This document shows, in pieces, positions 8,626-16,744 of a stretch of DNA of 60,769 nt (positions are counted from its first letter, which is position 1; each line of letters starts with the position of its first letter). The translations under genes were made by a program, and so were the position numbers. The notes under the pieces are model-generated. The model was not told the DNA's origin. It worked only from the letters and a program-made list of their open reading frames with translations, and did not search any database. The stretch is from positions 1-60,769 of the IMG/VR virus record IMGVR_UViG_3300043427_002600; one strand, 5' to 3'. The DNA is from a virus.

Positions 8626-9051
8626 TCATTTTTTATTTTTTAATGCTTCTATTCTTCTTTGTGCTTTACTTCCCTTCCCTCTTGGTAAAGTATCTACCTG
8701 AGGCATTCCATGCCCTGCAACATTCTCTTTTCCAGTCTTCCAATTAACGCCACCTGCGTTATTAAATGCAGAACTAGAAAGCTTTCTTTTTTTAACTCCT
8801 GGACTTGTTCTACTATTTGCAATAGTATTTTTTGGAGCTCTACTTTTTTGTGGGTTTGGGTGGGAACCAAATCCTTGAGATGGATGTTCTTTTCCAATAA
8901 AAGATTTACCAGACAACCAATTTGCCTGTCTTTTTCTTTTTCCTTCCGCGCCATCAGTTGTTGTTTTTCGGGAAGCAATAGCAATAGCTCTTTCTTTTCT
9001 TTCACCAGTTAGTTCTTCACAAATATATAAAAACTCTTGAAATGTTTTCAT
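8626..9051 (-). CDS. Small basic packaged protein with capsid-targeting sequence
   Basis: The 141-aa product starts MKTFQEFLYICEE, very close to the T4 capsid-targeting sequence MKTYQEFIAE carried by internal proteins and Alt. A gp21-type site ICE (residues 10-12) sits where T4 has IAE. The rest is Lys/Arg/Ser/Asn-rich without predicted folded core, as in T4 internal proteins that are packaged with DNA. The gene has its own late promoter-like CTAAATA (9067-9073) and terminator. The packaging role is inferred from known T4 biology. Confidence 0.65.
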   Translation of the reverse strand: MKTFQEFLYICEELTGERKERAIAIASRKTTTDGAEGKRKRQANWLSGKSFIGKEHPSQGFGSHPNPQKSRAPKNTIANSRTSPGVKKRKLSSSAFNNAGGVNWKTGKENVAGHGMPQVDTLPRGKGSKAQRRIEALKNKK

Positions 9052-9066
9052 TTATCTTTTTATTTT

Positions 9067-9073
9067 TATTTAG
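9067..9073 (-). promoter_or_regulatory. Late promoter-like CTAAATA overlapping the uvsY stop
   Basis: The minus strand reads CTAAATAAAAATAAAAAG, closely matching the site before the other capsid-targeted gene at 10282-10288. Confidence 0.5.
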
Positions 9074-9501
9074 TTAAACCCTGCCGTGAACTTGTGCCAC
9101 TCAATACTGTTCTTGATTTGGTAGTTTCTCTGAGAAATCATCTTAATCACTTCCTCCAGAAACTTAAGCATCACATCATAATACCGAATCTTCATATCAA
9201 TTTTATTGAGTCTCTCATCAGCGTCCATATGCCTCTGTATGGCGTCTTTCTCTCTGACCTTATACGGGAAAGGTTCTTCCACATAAACCTCTGCTGGTGC
9301 CTTTCCTGTGTAGTAATTATAACGCTCTAATCTTACCTTGCTGTAAGTATCTCTTGCCTTCTCACGAAGCAAAGTAATCGTATTGTGGAGAGTATAATAT
9401 TTAGAGTGTAGTTGAGGAATTTTTAAAGATTCATCGTGTAAGTTATCGGGATCTATGACAGAATCTCTCTGCCACATTTCCTGAATTTCATCAAGGTTCA
9501 T
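9070..9501 (-). CDS. uvsY: UvsY recombination mediator
   Basis: The protein loads UvsX recombinase onto single-stranded DNA covered by gp32. At 143 aa it matches cyanophage UvsY in MNLDEIQEMW, SVIDPDNLHDESLKIPQLHS and a helical C-terminal half with RYYDVMLKFLEEVIKMISQR. Its start overlaps the end of the tail-type gene by 4 nt (ATGA). Confidence 0.9.
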   Translation of the reverse strand: MNLDEIQEMWQRDSVIDPDNLHDESLKIPQLHSKYYTLHNTITLLREKARDTYSKVRLERYNYYTGKAPAEVYVEEPFPYKVREKDAIQRHMDADERLNKIDMKIRYYDVMLKFLEEVIKMISQRNYQIKNSIEWHKFTAGFN

Positions 9502-10040
9502 GTGCTTGTGTCTATATTGTAGATAGTATACTTGAAAGTTACGTCTGCTGTAAAGTACTGAACGTCTGTTTGTGTAGCATCAAATTCAAGAGAAGACAAA
9601 TATATTGGAAATAAGTCTTTAAATTTGACTGTCGCATTTGTTTTAAAATTACTATCTAAAATATAAAGAGTTCCGTCACTAAACGCCTTTTTAGGATCTA
9701 GTGGTTGTGTGACATCATTTTCATCTGTTAAAAGATCTCTATATTGCTGAGTTGTCTCTGGAAAACCAAGACCTGTCAACCAGTTATGAACTGCCATATA
9801 ATTTTCCATATCTTCATCGACCATAAATCTTAAAGTTAAATCACCATACTGAAGTTTTCCCCCAGGAATGTCCAAGTCCTTAAGATAATTCGGTTGCTGA
9901 AGAACAGATAATGAAATTTCTGGAATTCTTGCGGAATTGCAGAAAAATGGGATCTTTGGTTCTTTTGCCAGAGTGAATTTAAATCCAACTGGTGAAAGAA
10001 AGTTTCGGTTTGTAATTTGATTTGGAAAATTGCAAGCCAT
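9498..10040 (-). CDS. Tail tube-like or tail completion virion protein
   Basis: This is a 180-aa protein of mixed beta strands. FLSPVGFKFTLAKEPKIPFF, the IPEISLSV segment and NWLTGLGFPE resemble tail-tube-fold proteins of T4-like phages (gp19, gp54 and gp3-like), but not closely enough for a gp number. It lies between gp23 and uvsY, a usual place for one such protein in cyanophages. A role in the tail tube or its junction with the baseplate or neck is likely. Confidence 0.6.
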   Translation of the reverse strand: MACNFPNQITNRNFLSPVGFKFTLAKEPKIPFFCNSARIPEISLSVLQQPNYLKDLDIPGGKLQYGDLTLRFMVDEDMENYMAVHNWLTGLGFPETTQQYRDLLTDENDVTQPLDPKKAFSDGTLYILDSNFKTNATVKFKDLFPIYLSSLEFDATQTDVQYFTADVTFKYTIYNIDTST

Positions 10041-10045
10041 AATTT

Positions 10046-10270
10046 TTAATATTTTCCGTACATTAGACCTTTACTTTGTGTTACTGGAAATGTTGGTGAT
10101 GGAGTTGCAGTTGGATTCACTGGAACTAATGTGAATTTTCTATTAGGGGATGGTTTAGAACCTGGACCTATTTGACCAGACATCGCTTTATTTAAATTTT
10201 TTTGTGCTTCTGCATCCAATTGGATCGTATTTTTGGAAAGATCTTCTCGAAATTCCTGAAACGTTTTCAT
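10046..10270 (-). CDS. Small protein with capsid-targeting sequence (74 aa)
   Basis: The open frame extends much further upstream into gp23 antisense-phase sequence, but the true start is the ATG at 10268-10270. It follows a CTAAATA late-type site and the gp23 terminator. The product begins MKTFQEFREDLSKN, a T4-like capsid-targeting sequence. The remainder is Pro/Lys/Thr-rich (GPGSKPSPNRKF, TPSPTFPVTQ) and probably unstructured. The first nine residues match the 8626-9051 product in seven positions. It is probably a packaged internal protein; no obvious LxE cleavage site directly follows the tag. Confidence 0.6.
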   Translation of the reverse strand: MKTFQEFREDLSKNTIQLDAEAQKNLNKAMSGQIGPGSKPSPNRKFTLVPVNPTATPSPTFPVTQSKGLMYGKY

Positions 10271-10281
10271 CGTTTTATTTT

Positions 10282-10288
10282 TATTTAG
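10282..10288 (-). promoter_or_regulatory. Late promoter-like CTAAATA for the 74-aa gene
   Basis: The minus strand reads CTAAATAAAAATAAAACG, ending at the ATG. It lies between the gp23 terminator and the start. Confidence 0.5.
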
Positions 10289-10290
10289 AT

Positions 10291-10316
10291 AAAAAAAAGG
10301 GATCCCGAAGGATCCC
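10291..10316 (-). terminator. Strong gp23 terminator with UUCG loop
   Basis: Stem GGGATCC/GGATCCC around a TTCG tetraloop, then eight T on the minus strand, 21 nt after the gp23 stop. UUCG tetraloop terminators are characteristic of T4-type capsid genes. Confidence 0.93.
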
Positions 10317-10337
10317 CATAAGATATGTGAGAAAGAC

Positions 10338-11753
10338 TCACATAAGGTTTGCAACTTTAACTCTTCTGTAGTATACGTTTGAGTTAGTTGAGATATTATC
10401 TCCCGCTGATGCGACAGTACCACCCTTAGCAAATGGATTCGCAACGACTCCATAACGAGTCTTGAATCCGATTTTTGGTTGGAAGGTATCCTGACCAACA
10501 GCACGTACCATCTGGAGAGGTACATATGGGCAGTAGAAGAGTCCAGCGTCATAAGGTGAAGAACCCTTATAACCGACAACATAGAACTGATTTGCAGCAA
10601 CGTTTGCCGAATATGGGTCGATATAGACTCTATACTTACCTTGGAGAACACCAGCAAAAGTGTTTCCGGTATCATCAACGTTAAGGTTAGCGTTAAGAGC
10701 TGGGGTATAATCCAGAACTCCTGCCATCGTGAGTGCCGAAGCAACGTCAGCAGAGCAAAGGATCATATTACCCTTCCCTCTACGAGTTTGCTGAGCGATA
10801 GCGTTAGCGTCGCGTTCGATCTGGAAAATCAGACCTTTGAACTTCTCAACTGACCAACGACCGTTGGAGTCAACATCAAGGTCAAAAGTACCAGCGGTAG
10901 CAGTATTAACCTGAGCACCAGGAACTGCAACCTTATAAACTGTACGGATGATTTCTCTGTTGATTTCAGCGAGAATCTCTGTGCTAAGAATATTAGCAAG
11001 CTCAGCTTCTGCATTCAGACCGTGAATTGCCTTTAGGTCTTGTGCGAGTTCGAGCGAATACTCAGCTTTCAGTGCTCTTGACTTAGCAGTAACAGTAAGC
11101 TTTTCAATCGAGAATGCCATCTCGTTGAAAGCATTATTAGCCGCATCGTCTCCAAGTGCTTCAGCATTACCAGTGGTCATGCCTTCGCCAACGTTATAGG
11201 CATCATCGCCACTAACGTTATTTGCTTGGTTTGTTGGGCTGAGAACTGATGGATTGTTACCCTTTTGGTTAGTAGTACCTAAACCAACAGTTCCATCAAT
11301 GTAACCAGCAGTAAGATTGCTCGTATTGTTCTGACCCGAGAATGCCGAATCTACTTCATTGTAGAACGCTTCAGTGCCACTTTGATTGCGATAACGTGAA
11401 CGCATTGCAAAGATAAGTCCTGTAGGTCCGTTCATTGGTTGAACGCCACACAGATCATAAGCGATCAGATTAGGCATTGAACGTCTGATTAGTGAGATCA
11501 GAACGGGGTCGAAACCTGCGACTGGTGATCCAGTTGTGTTTGATGCACTTCCACCAAATCCACCGGTACCGGCAGAGTTGGTTGGGGAAGCTTCTGAAAG
11601 AAAAGAACGCTCTTCACGAAGCTCTCTTTCTTGGTTTTCTAGCAGGATAGCGGTTACAGATCTACGATGTGCATCTTTGATCGGATCCATTCCGGAATAA
11701 TCCAGAATTGGTGCCCACTTCTCCTGCAAATGTTCCGAATTGTACATTTGCAT
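10338..11753 (-). CDS. 23: gp23 major capsid protein
   Basis: This is the main shell protein, 471 aa, close to cyanophage gp23. An N-terminal scaffold-binding propeptide carries gp21 sites: FLSEASPT near residue 53 gives LSE before A. The core shows FDPVLISLIRRSMPNLIAYD, YDLCGVQPMNGPTGLIFAMR and SIEKLTVTAKSRALKAEYSL, all hallmarks of gp23. Base composition is more GC-rich than the adjacent tail genes, as usual for a highly expressed gene. It is followed by a strong UUCG terminator. Confidence 0.97.
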   Translation of the reverse strand: MQMYNSEHLQEKWAPILDYSGMDPIKDAHRRSVTAILLENQERELREERSFLSEASPTNSAGTGGFGGSASNTTGSPVAGFDPVLISLIRRSMPNLIAYDLCGVQPMNGPTGLIFAMRSRYRNQSGTEAFYNEVDSAFSGQNNTSNLTAGYIDGTVGLGTTNQKGNNPSVLSPTNQANNVSGDDAYNVGEGMTTGNAEALGDDAANNAFNEMAFSIEKLTVTAKSRALKAEYSLELAQDLKAIHGLNAEAELANILSTEILAEINREIIRTVYKVAVPGAQVNTATAGTFDLDVDSNGRWSVEKFKGLIFQIERDANAIAQQTRRGKGNMILCSADVASALTMAGVLDYTPALNANLNVDDTGNTFAGVLQGKYRVYIDPYSANVAANQFYVVGYKGSSPYDAGLFYCPYVPLQMVRAVGQDTFQPKIGFKTRYGVVANPFAKGGTVASAGDNISTNSNVYYRRVKVANLM

Positions 11754-11801
11754 TTGTTTTTACCTTTGTAAAAGTTTTAGTTTGACTTTATAATCTAAAA
11801 A

Positions 11802-12968
11802 TCAATTTTTAGCGACTCTACTGAGTGTTTGGAGATATGCTTCCATAATTGGTGATACGGATTGCCCGCCATCATAGGAAACATCTTCAGACAAGTTTTC
11901 AGTTTCATCTCTTTGAGTACCAGTATTTGTTGGGAAATACGATTCCCTCAGAGTTACCAGTTTCTCACGATAGTTTGCTTCACTATCAAACTCAACATTT
12001 TCGGCAAGAGAAGCGAGTTTGTCTTTCTGAGAAAGTGCAAGACCCTCAGTGACATCTGCAAAAATTACATCAGCAACTGACTCTGCTAATCTTCTATTCA
12101 GAGCAACGTTTCTTTCGATTTGCTCGTTGAGTTTTTCTTCCATTTCATCAAGTTTATCTACCATACTCTCGATTACATTATACTTATCTTCAGGGATTGT
12201 TACATAATGATCTTCAAAAAGACTCTTCATTCCTTGGAGGAATGATTCGGTCATTTCAGTCTTAAGACCGTGCTCAACTGCGAGTGCATTTTCTTGCATC
12301 CACTCGTCAGCAACATACTCAAGGTATGCATCGAGTCTTTCGGTAAGACCTTCTTTAATAGCAATAACTTCTTCTACCAGTGCTTCTTCATAAGCAACTT
12401 GAAGATCTTCTTTGATTTCAGCAACCTTCGAACGGATTGCTGCCTCAAAGATGGTTCGTGCTTTCTCTTGGAATTCTTCAGAAAGCTCTTCACCAGCAAG
12501 GAGAGCATTGACATCTTCTTCAATGTCAAACTCTTCCTTCATTTCATCTTCACAAGAGGTTTCTTTTTTACCTTTCTTACCTTTCTCTTTGGGTTCCATT
12601 TCTTCTGGACCACCCTCATGATACTTTTCGGTTACTTCCTCGTCACCTTCTTCTAGTTCATCCTCATCTTCGACGAGTTCCTCATCCTCATCTTCAACCT
12701 CTTCTTTAGCCATTGTTGGCATAGGTTCAGCAGATGCTGCCTTAGCATTGACAACATCTCTTACCTGAGCAAGAGTAGCGCCAGGAGTTTTTAGCATATT
12801 TGAATCGTCATCTGGACGACTATTCTGTGGAGTAGGACCTCCCAAATCTTCCCAAGCACCAGTTTGTCCTGGAGTAATAGATCCAGTACCAGTTTGCATT
12901 GGCTCGGCAGGTGCAGCCCCTTTGGTTACTACGTTTTCCATTTCTTGTAAATTTCTACCAACGGACAT
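11802..12968 (-). CDS. 22: gp22 prohead core scaffold protein
   Basis: This is the major scaffold around which gp23 assembles; gp21 degrades it during maturation. The 388-aa product has a Pro/Thr-rich N-terminus, a highly acidic Glu/Asp stretch (about 95-130) and a long helical part with EELSEEFQEKARTIFEAAI. Several LxE sites are present, as expected of a gp21 substrate. It lies between gp21 and gp23 as in T4, with a perfect TATAAATA at 12997-13004. Confidence 0.9.
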   Translation of the reverse strand: MSVGRNLQEMENVVTKGAAPAEPMQTGTGSITPGQTGAWEDLGGPTPQNSRPDDDSNMLKTPGATLAQVRDVVNAKAASAEPMPTMAKEEVEDEDEELVEDEDELEEGDEEVTEKYHEGGPEEMEPKEKGKKGKKETSCEDEMKEEFDIEEDVNALLAGEELSEEFQEKARTIFEAAIRSKVAEIKEDLQVAYEEALVEEVIAIKEGLTERLDAYLEYVADEWMQENALAVEHGLKTEMTESFLQGMKSLFEDHYVTIPEDKYNVIESMVDKLDEMEEKLNEQIERNVALNRRLAESVADVIFADVTEGLALSQKDKLASLAENVEFDSEANYREKLVTLRESYFPTNTGTQRDETENLSEDVSYDGGQSVSPIMEAYLQTLSRVAKN

Positions 12969-12996
12969 TTGTTTTGATTTTGTTATAATCTATATT

Positions 12997-13004
12997 TATT
13001 TATA
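12997..13004 (-). promoter_or_regulatory. Late promoter TATAAATA before gp22
   Basis: Exact T4 late octamer on the minus strand, 29 nt before the gp22 ATG, in the 38-nt gap after gp21. Confidence 0.7.
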
Positions 13005-13006
13005 AA

Positions 13007-13657
13007 TTAAAGATTTGCTAAGAAATCTTGGAACAATTGAACTTTATGTTCTTGAAGAGTTTTTTCATCAACTAAAGTATTTATTCTACGCTTAGCTGAT
13101 TCTGCGAGTTTTTCACGAAGGATTCCTCCCTCCCAAACCCACTCCTTTCCTTCCATAATTCCAGAAACAAAAGCATCAGGTGCTGAAGGATCGGCAACGA
13201 TATCTGCAGCAGTTGCAAGCATAAAATCTTCACCAACAATTTTATGACCTTCATTGGTTGTCTGAAGTGATCCAACACCACGAGAAGAAACACCGAGGCA
13301 AACACCAGAATCTAAAAGAGATTGGGCAATCTTACCCATAGGAGTTTCGAGAAGTTGTGCCTTACCTCTAAAATTGCTTCCATCTTGTTCGAGAGAAACA
13401 ATCTTGTGAGAAACACGATCCAGATTTACAGTTGGACCATCTGGATGTCCAAGTTCCCCAAGAGCACGACCTTTGTTAATAAAGGCTTCAGTGTATCTCT
13501 TTACCTCACGGGAAAGAGTTTGCATTGGATACATTCTTCCATTACGATTACAAATATCACCTTGAAGGAAAATACCCTCAATAAACATACACTTTTTACC
13601 ATTTACCTTTTCGGTAATAAATTCGACTTGTGAGACTTCTTCTGTGATGAGTTTCAT
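13007..13657 (-). CDS. 21: gp21 prohead core protease
   Basis: This is a serine protease that cleaves scaffold, capsid and internal proteins after (L/I)xE. It shows His in GELGHPDGPTVN (H71) and the Ser region CLGVSSRGVGSL (S124/S125), the catalytic elements of the U9/gp21 family. The length of 216 aa is typical. It lies upstream of gp22 and gp23. Likely substrates in this window are gp22, gp23, the capsid-targeted small proteins and perhaps the 1014-2420 product. Confidence 0.94.
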   Translation of the reverse strand: MKLITEEVSQVEFITEKVNGKKCMFIEGIFLQGDICNRNGRMYPMQTLSREVKRYTEAFINKGRALGELGHPDGPTVNLDRVSHKIVSLEQDGSNFRGKAQLLETPMGKIAQSLLDSGVCLGVSSRGVGSLQTTNEGHKIVGEDFMLATAADIVADPSAPDAFVSGIMEGKEWVWEGGILREKLAESAKRRINTLVDEKTLQEHKVQLFQDFLANL

Positions 13658-13661
13658 TTTT

Positions 13662-14189
13662 TTATTCGGAAACTAGTTGGACTATTTCTGCGATGCTTAC
13701 ATTTGTTCCTGCACTATCTGCAAGTGCTGCTACTTTTACACTTCTAGAAACAGTTGAATTGGTAACTGTTATTATACCAACTATCGATGAAGTGTTAGCA
13801 GCAATTGTAATAGAAGAATCTGTCAATGCTGTGATTTCCCTATGTACTGTATTAATGCCAGATGGTTCCGCACCCTCAATAGTTACATAGTCACCGACAA
13901 TAAATGGATTTCCTGCGTTTTCTAAAAATGTAACGACTGTTGTTGCTCCAGTCGTAATACCAGCAATTTTTTGTTTTGCAATCCTTTCTTTCAAAACTTC
14001 CGTTCCATATGGTGGGATATGAAAAGAATTGGTTGTTACAACTGGATTTGCACCAGTTTCTACATAAATCGCAGTTAAACCAGTAGAAACTCTGATATAT
14101 CCTGCCTTTAATGCAATAGGATTACTAGTTGCAGCTGTAGAAACTGTTGGCGAAATTCTATTTACGTTTTGAACTATTTTTACAGCCAT
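13662..14189 (-). CDS. Virion structural protein between gp21 and core peptide
   Basis: This is a 175-aa Thr/Val/Ile/Ala-rich protein with an alternating beta pattern (YIRVSTGLTAIYVETGANPV, VGDYVTIEGAEPSG). The start overlaps the stop of the 57-aa core peptide as TAATG. Its location in the head cluster suggests a capsid decoration or head-associated beta protein. I do not recognise the family with confidence. Confidence 0.5.
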   Translation of the reverse strand: MAVKIVQNVNRISPTVSTAATSNPIALKAGYIRVSTGLTAIYVETGANPVVTTNSFHIPPYGTEVLKERIAKQKIAGITTGATTVVTFLENAGNPFIVGDYVTIEGAEPSGINTVHREITALTDSSITIAANTSSIVGIITVTNSTVSRSVKVAALADSAGTNVSIAEIVQLVSE

Positions 14190-14362
14190 TATTCAGCATC
14201 CTCATTTTCTTCTACTTGCTCATCACCAAACATTACTGAAGCAATTTCTGGTCGAGCAGCATCTACTCGATCAGCAGCTTTTGCATATAACAATTCTTTA
14301 ATCTTGTTGGAAACGTCCGAGGGTGTTCCATCAGTTGCAATCAAATCGATAAGTTCTTCCAT
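14189..14362 (-). CDS. 67: Prohead core peptide, gp67/gp68-like (57 aa)
   Basis: This short acidic helical ORF lies between gp20 and gp21, where T4 has genes 67 and 68. The product begins MEELIDLIATDGTPSDVSNK and ends in an acidic EQVEENEDAE tail, like cyanophage prohead core peptides. Two TATAAATA late octamers lie at 14376-14383 and 14388-14395. The stop is coupled to the next gene by TAATG. The gene number rests mainly on synteny. Confidence 0.65.
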   Translation of the reverse strand: MEELIDLIATDGTPSDVSNKIKELLYAKAADRVDAARPEIASVMFGDEQVEENEDAE

Positions 14363-14375
14363 AAAAATAAGTTTA

Positions 14376-14395
14376 TATTTATAAGATTATTTATA
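14376..14395 (-). promoter_or_regulatory. Two late promoter octamers TATAAATA
   Basis: Exact TATAAATA on the minus strand at 14376-14383 and 14388-14395; the second overlaps the gp20 stop. They head the core peptide-175 aa-gp21 unit. Confidence 0.7.
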
Positions 14396-16100
14396 TTTTC
14401 CCACCTTTAGGTTCTGTGGGAATCTCGGGTGCTGCTGGTGCTGGTTGTTCCATTGGAACTTCCCCCATAGATGCTTGATTTTCAACTTCACCTTCTGGGG
14501 GCATTCCTTCTTGTGGAATCGGATTACCCATTTCATCTACAGGTGCATTTGGATCAGGTAAAATACCTTTTTCAATTTCATCATCAATCTGTGCATCAAT
14601 TTCAATAATTTCCGAATCTGTTTGACGAAGAATCTTTTTGCGAACATATTCTGTTGAGAAATATTTGCCAAGATATGGTTCAATCTGTACCATTAATCCA
14701 AGTCTATTTGTCAATAGTTCTGCTTCCTTAAGTTCAGCAAAGTGATTATCATAAAGAAAATCATATTGAATATGATCTTCCATTTTTTCCCAATCTTCTG
14801 GAGTGACAATATTTTTCAGAAGAAGTTGAGTACGAAGAATATCATTAAACATTCTTGCGAATCTTTTTCTGAGACGACCTACGAACTTAGAAAACTTAAG
14901 TTCATCCCTTAGAATCTCCGAAGAACGACCGAGATTGAATCCATCTCCACCACCAGCAATTCTTGATTCGGGAACTCCGAGTGCCCTATAAAGTTTCTTT
15001 TGAAAATATTCAATATCAGAAAGTTCCCCAAGATTTTGACCGCCAGGAAGAGTTGTGATTTCAGTTCCTCTACCACCTTCTCTACGAGGTAACCAAAAAT
15101 CCTCCATCATAGACATAAATTTACGATCATCTCTTACTTCTCCAGTATTCGCATCATAAACAAGTTTATTGCGATAGCGAGACATAACCTCTTTAAGGTA
15201 TTGCTCTGCCTTTACCTTAGGAAGGTTTCCAACATCAATATAGAAAATACGACGTTCTGGTGCTCTGGATAGTCTATAGATTACAAGGCTATCCTCAATC
15301 ATACGAAGTTGATTGAGAGCTTTAATTGCTTTGTGGAGATATGAAAGAACTGTTCCCTTATTTCTATCTACAAGACCTGAAGTGCAGTATGTAATCGCAT
15401 CCTTTGCAATTTTAAGAGATCCTTTAGATGCTCCTCCACTCAAACCTCCCATAGATCCCATAGGATAATTGGGAGTTGGAGAGTAGATAAAATATTCTTC
15501 TACATCAGAATAACTTAGTTCGGAGTTGGTTAAATTTGCATTTGCAGTTAATCTGCTTACAACAGGATCACCATTTTTTCCTTTTGTTTTGACCTCTTGA
15601 CGAACGTGCTTCATCTTCATTGGATCAATATACCTCAGTTCTTTAATTCCCTCCTGAGGTTTTTTCATATCAATGACTTTAAGATAATAAAGTCTCCCAT
15701 CCACATACCAATTTCTAAAAATTTCGTGACACTTTCTATCAAAGTCCATCATTTCTTTGATCGACTTAAATTCGTTTCTGATTATTTCTTTTAATTTATC
15801 ACTTGCATTTAAATTTGATAATTCAATTTCCACGGGAGAATCATATAAGTCACTTACAAGTGCCTCATTTACAACATCCTCAATCGCCCCATCACATTCT
15901 GGGTGTAGCGCCATTTCTCTATAGCGGCGCATTAAGTCAAATTCGGTTCTATAGACACCCTCAATATCTACATATTGACCATAAAACCCAGATTGGACAA
16001 AATAATCAACCCCGTCCTCATCTGTCTGGGGAACGGGGGAGACTATAGATTTGGATTTCTCTTCTGCATCCTCAATCGAAAAACCAAAAAGTTTCGCCAT
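14391..16100 (-). CDS. 20: gp20 portal vertex protein
   Basis: This is the dodecameric portal at the head vertex through which DNA is packaged and the neck attached. The 569-aa product shows the cyanophage gp20 hallmarks: FYGQYVDIEGVYRTEFDLM, ALHPECDGAIEDVVNEAL, RMIEDSLVIYRLSRAPERR and FYIDVGNLPKVKAEQYL. A Pro-rich tail ends the protein. A CTAAATA site lies at 16129-16135. Confidence 0.97.
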   Translation of the reverse strand: MAKLFGFSIEDAEEKSKSIVSPVPQTDEDGVDYFVQSGFYGQYVDIEGVYRTEFDLMRRYREMALHPECDGAIEDVVNEALVSDLYDSPVEIELSNLNASDKLKEIIRNEFKSIKEMMDFDRKCHEIFRNWYVDGRLYYLKVIDMKKPQEGIKELRYIDPMKMKHVRQEVKTKGKNGDPVVSRLTANANLTNSELSYSDVEEYFIYSPTPNYPMGSMGGLSGGASKGSLKIAKDAITYCTSGLVDRNKGTVLSYLHKAIKALNQLRMIEDSLVIYRLSRAPERRIFYIDVGNLPKVKAEQYLKEVMSRYRNKLVYDANTGEVRDDRKFMSMMEDFWLPRREGGRGTEITTLPGGQNLGELSDIEYFQKKLYRALGVPESRIAGGGDGFNLGRSSEILRDELKFSKFVGRLRKRFARMFNDILRTQLLLKNIVTPEDWEKMEDHIQYDFLYDNHFAELKEAELLTNRLGLMVQIEPYLGKYFSTEYVRKKILRQTDSEIIEIDAQIDDEIEKGILPDPNAPVDEMGNPIPQEGMPPEGEVENQASMGEVPMEQPAPAAPEIPTEPKGGKI

Positions 16101-16128
16101 TTTATAAATTTAAACTGTTGTTATCTAC

Positions 16129-16135
16129 TATTTAG
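16129..16135 (-). promoter_or_regulatory. Late promoter-like CTAAATA before gp20
   Basis: The minus strand reads CTAAATAGTAGATAAC, overlapping the end of gp19 and 29 nt before the gp20 ATG. Confidence 0.45.
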
Positions 16136-16722
16136 TTAATATCCTCACCACCAGCTGCTGGTGAAGTACCTTTGATTGCTTCCCACCAATGAACTTGCAT
16201 TTCTACAGTAAATTCTTCAATATTATCATTGTCATATCCTAAATTAATAGAACTGATTGCAGTTGGGAAAGTATCATAGAAATGATACGCTCTCAGAATA
16301 CTTCCATCACGATTTAACTGATAGACAAAAGCATCTGCTTGATAAAGTGCTGGATCAGTCGTTCCAGTATTATCGGAAAGACGATTCATATAGTTACTCC
16401 ACTTTTCAAAAGCTGATCGAATTGAAAAATCAGTATCATTGAGGATTGTAATTGTCCAAGATTCGAAGGATCTATCTCCAGCAACTTTCAGAGTTCTTCC
16501 TCTAAAAGCAACTTCCAATTGAGTTACATTTGATGCTGGAAGTGCTGCAGTTTTGACAAGAAATCTAGTCTTATCCAATGTTACTGCATCAACGCCAATT
16601 GCTGCTGGGAATGAAAGTTCAACTTCAAAGAGGTTAGATCTGGTGCCGCCACCCGACAATTTACTCTTGAAGTCTGTAATTTTCCTTAAAGGAATTGTAT
16701 TGAGTTGGGTTCTGGTTGCCAT
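16132..16722 (-). CDS. 19: gp19 tail tube protein
   Basis: This protein forms the stacked hexameric rings of the tail tube. The 196-aa product has the T4-like pattern RSNLFEVELSFP, TRFLVKTAALPASNVTQLEV and DRSFESWTITILND. Genes 18, 19 and 20 follow T4 order with short gaps. Confidence 0.95.
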   Translation of the reverse strand: MATRTQLNTIPLRKITDFKSKLSGGGTRSNLFEVELSFPAAIGVDAVTLDKTRFLVKTAALPASNVTQLEVAFRGRTLKVAGDRSFESWTITILNDTDFSIRSAFEKWSNYMNRLSDNTGTTDPALYQADAFVYQLNRDGSILRAYHFYDTFPTAISSINLGYDNDNIEEFTVEMQVHWWEAIKGTSPAAGGEDIN

Positions 16723-16744
16723 TTTTTTAAAACCTCTGAGTTAA

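Noticed and set aside
10271-10744. N-terminal extension of the 74-aa gene into gp23
   Set aside because: The frame crosses the gp23 terminator and is out of frame with gp23; the capsid-targeting Met at 10270 with a late-type site is the clear start.
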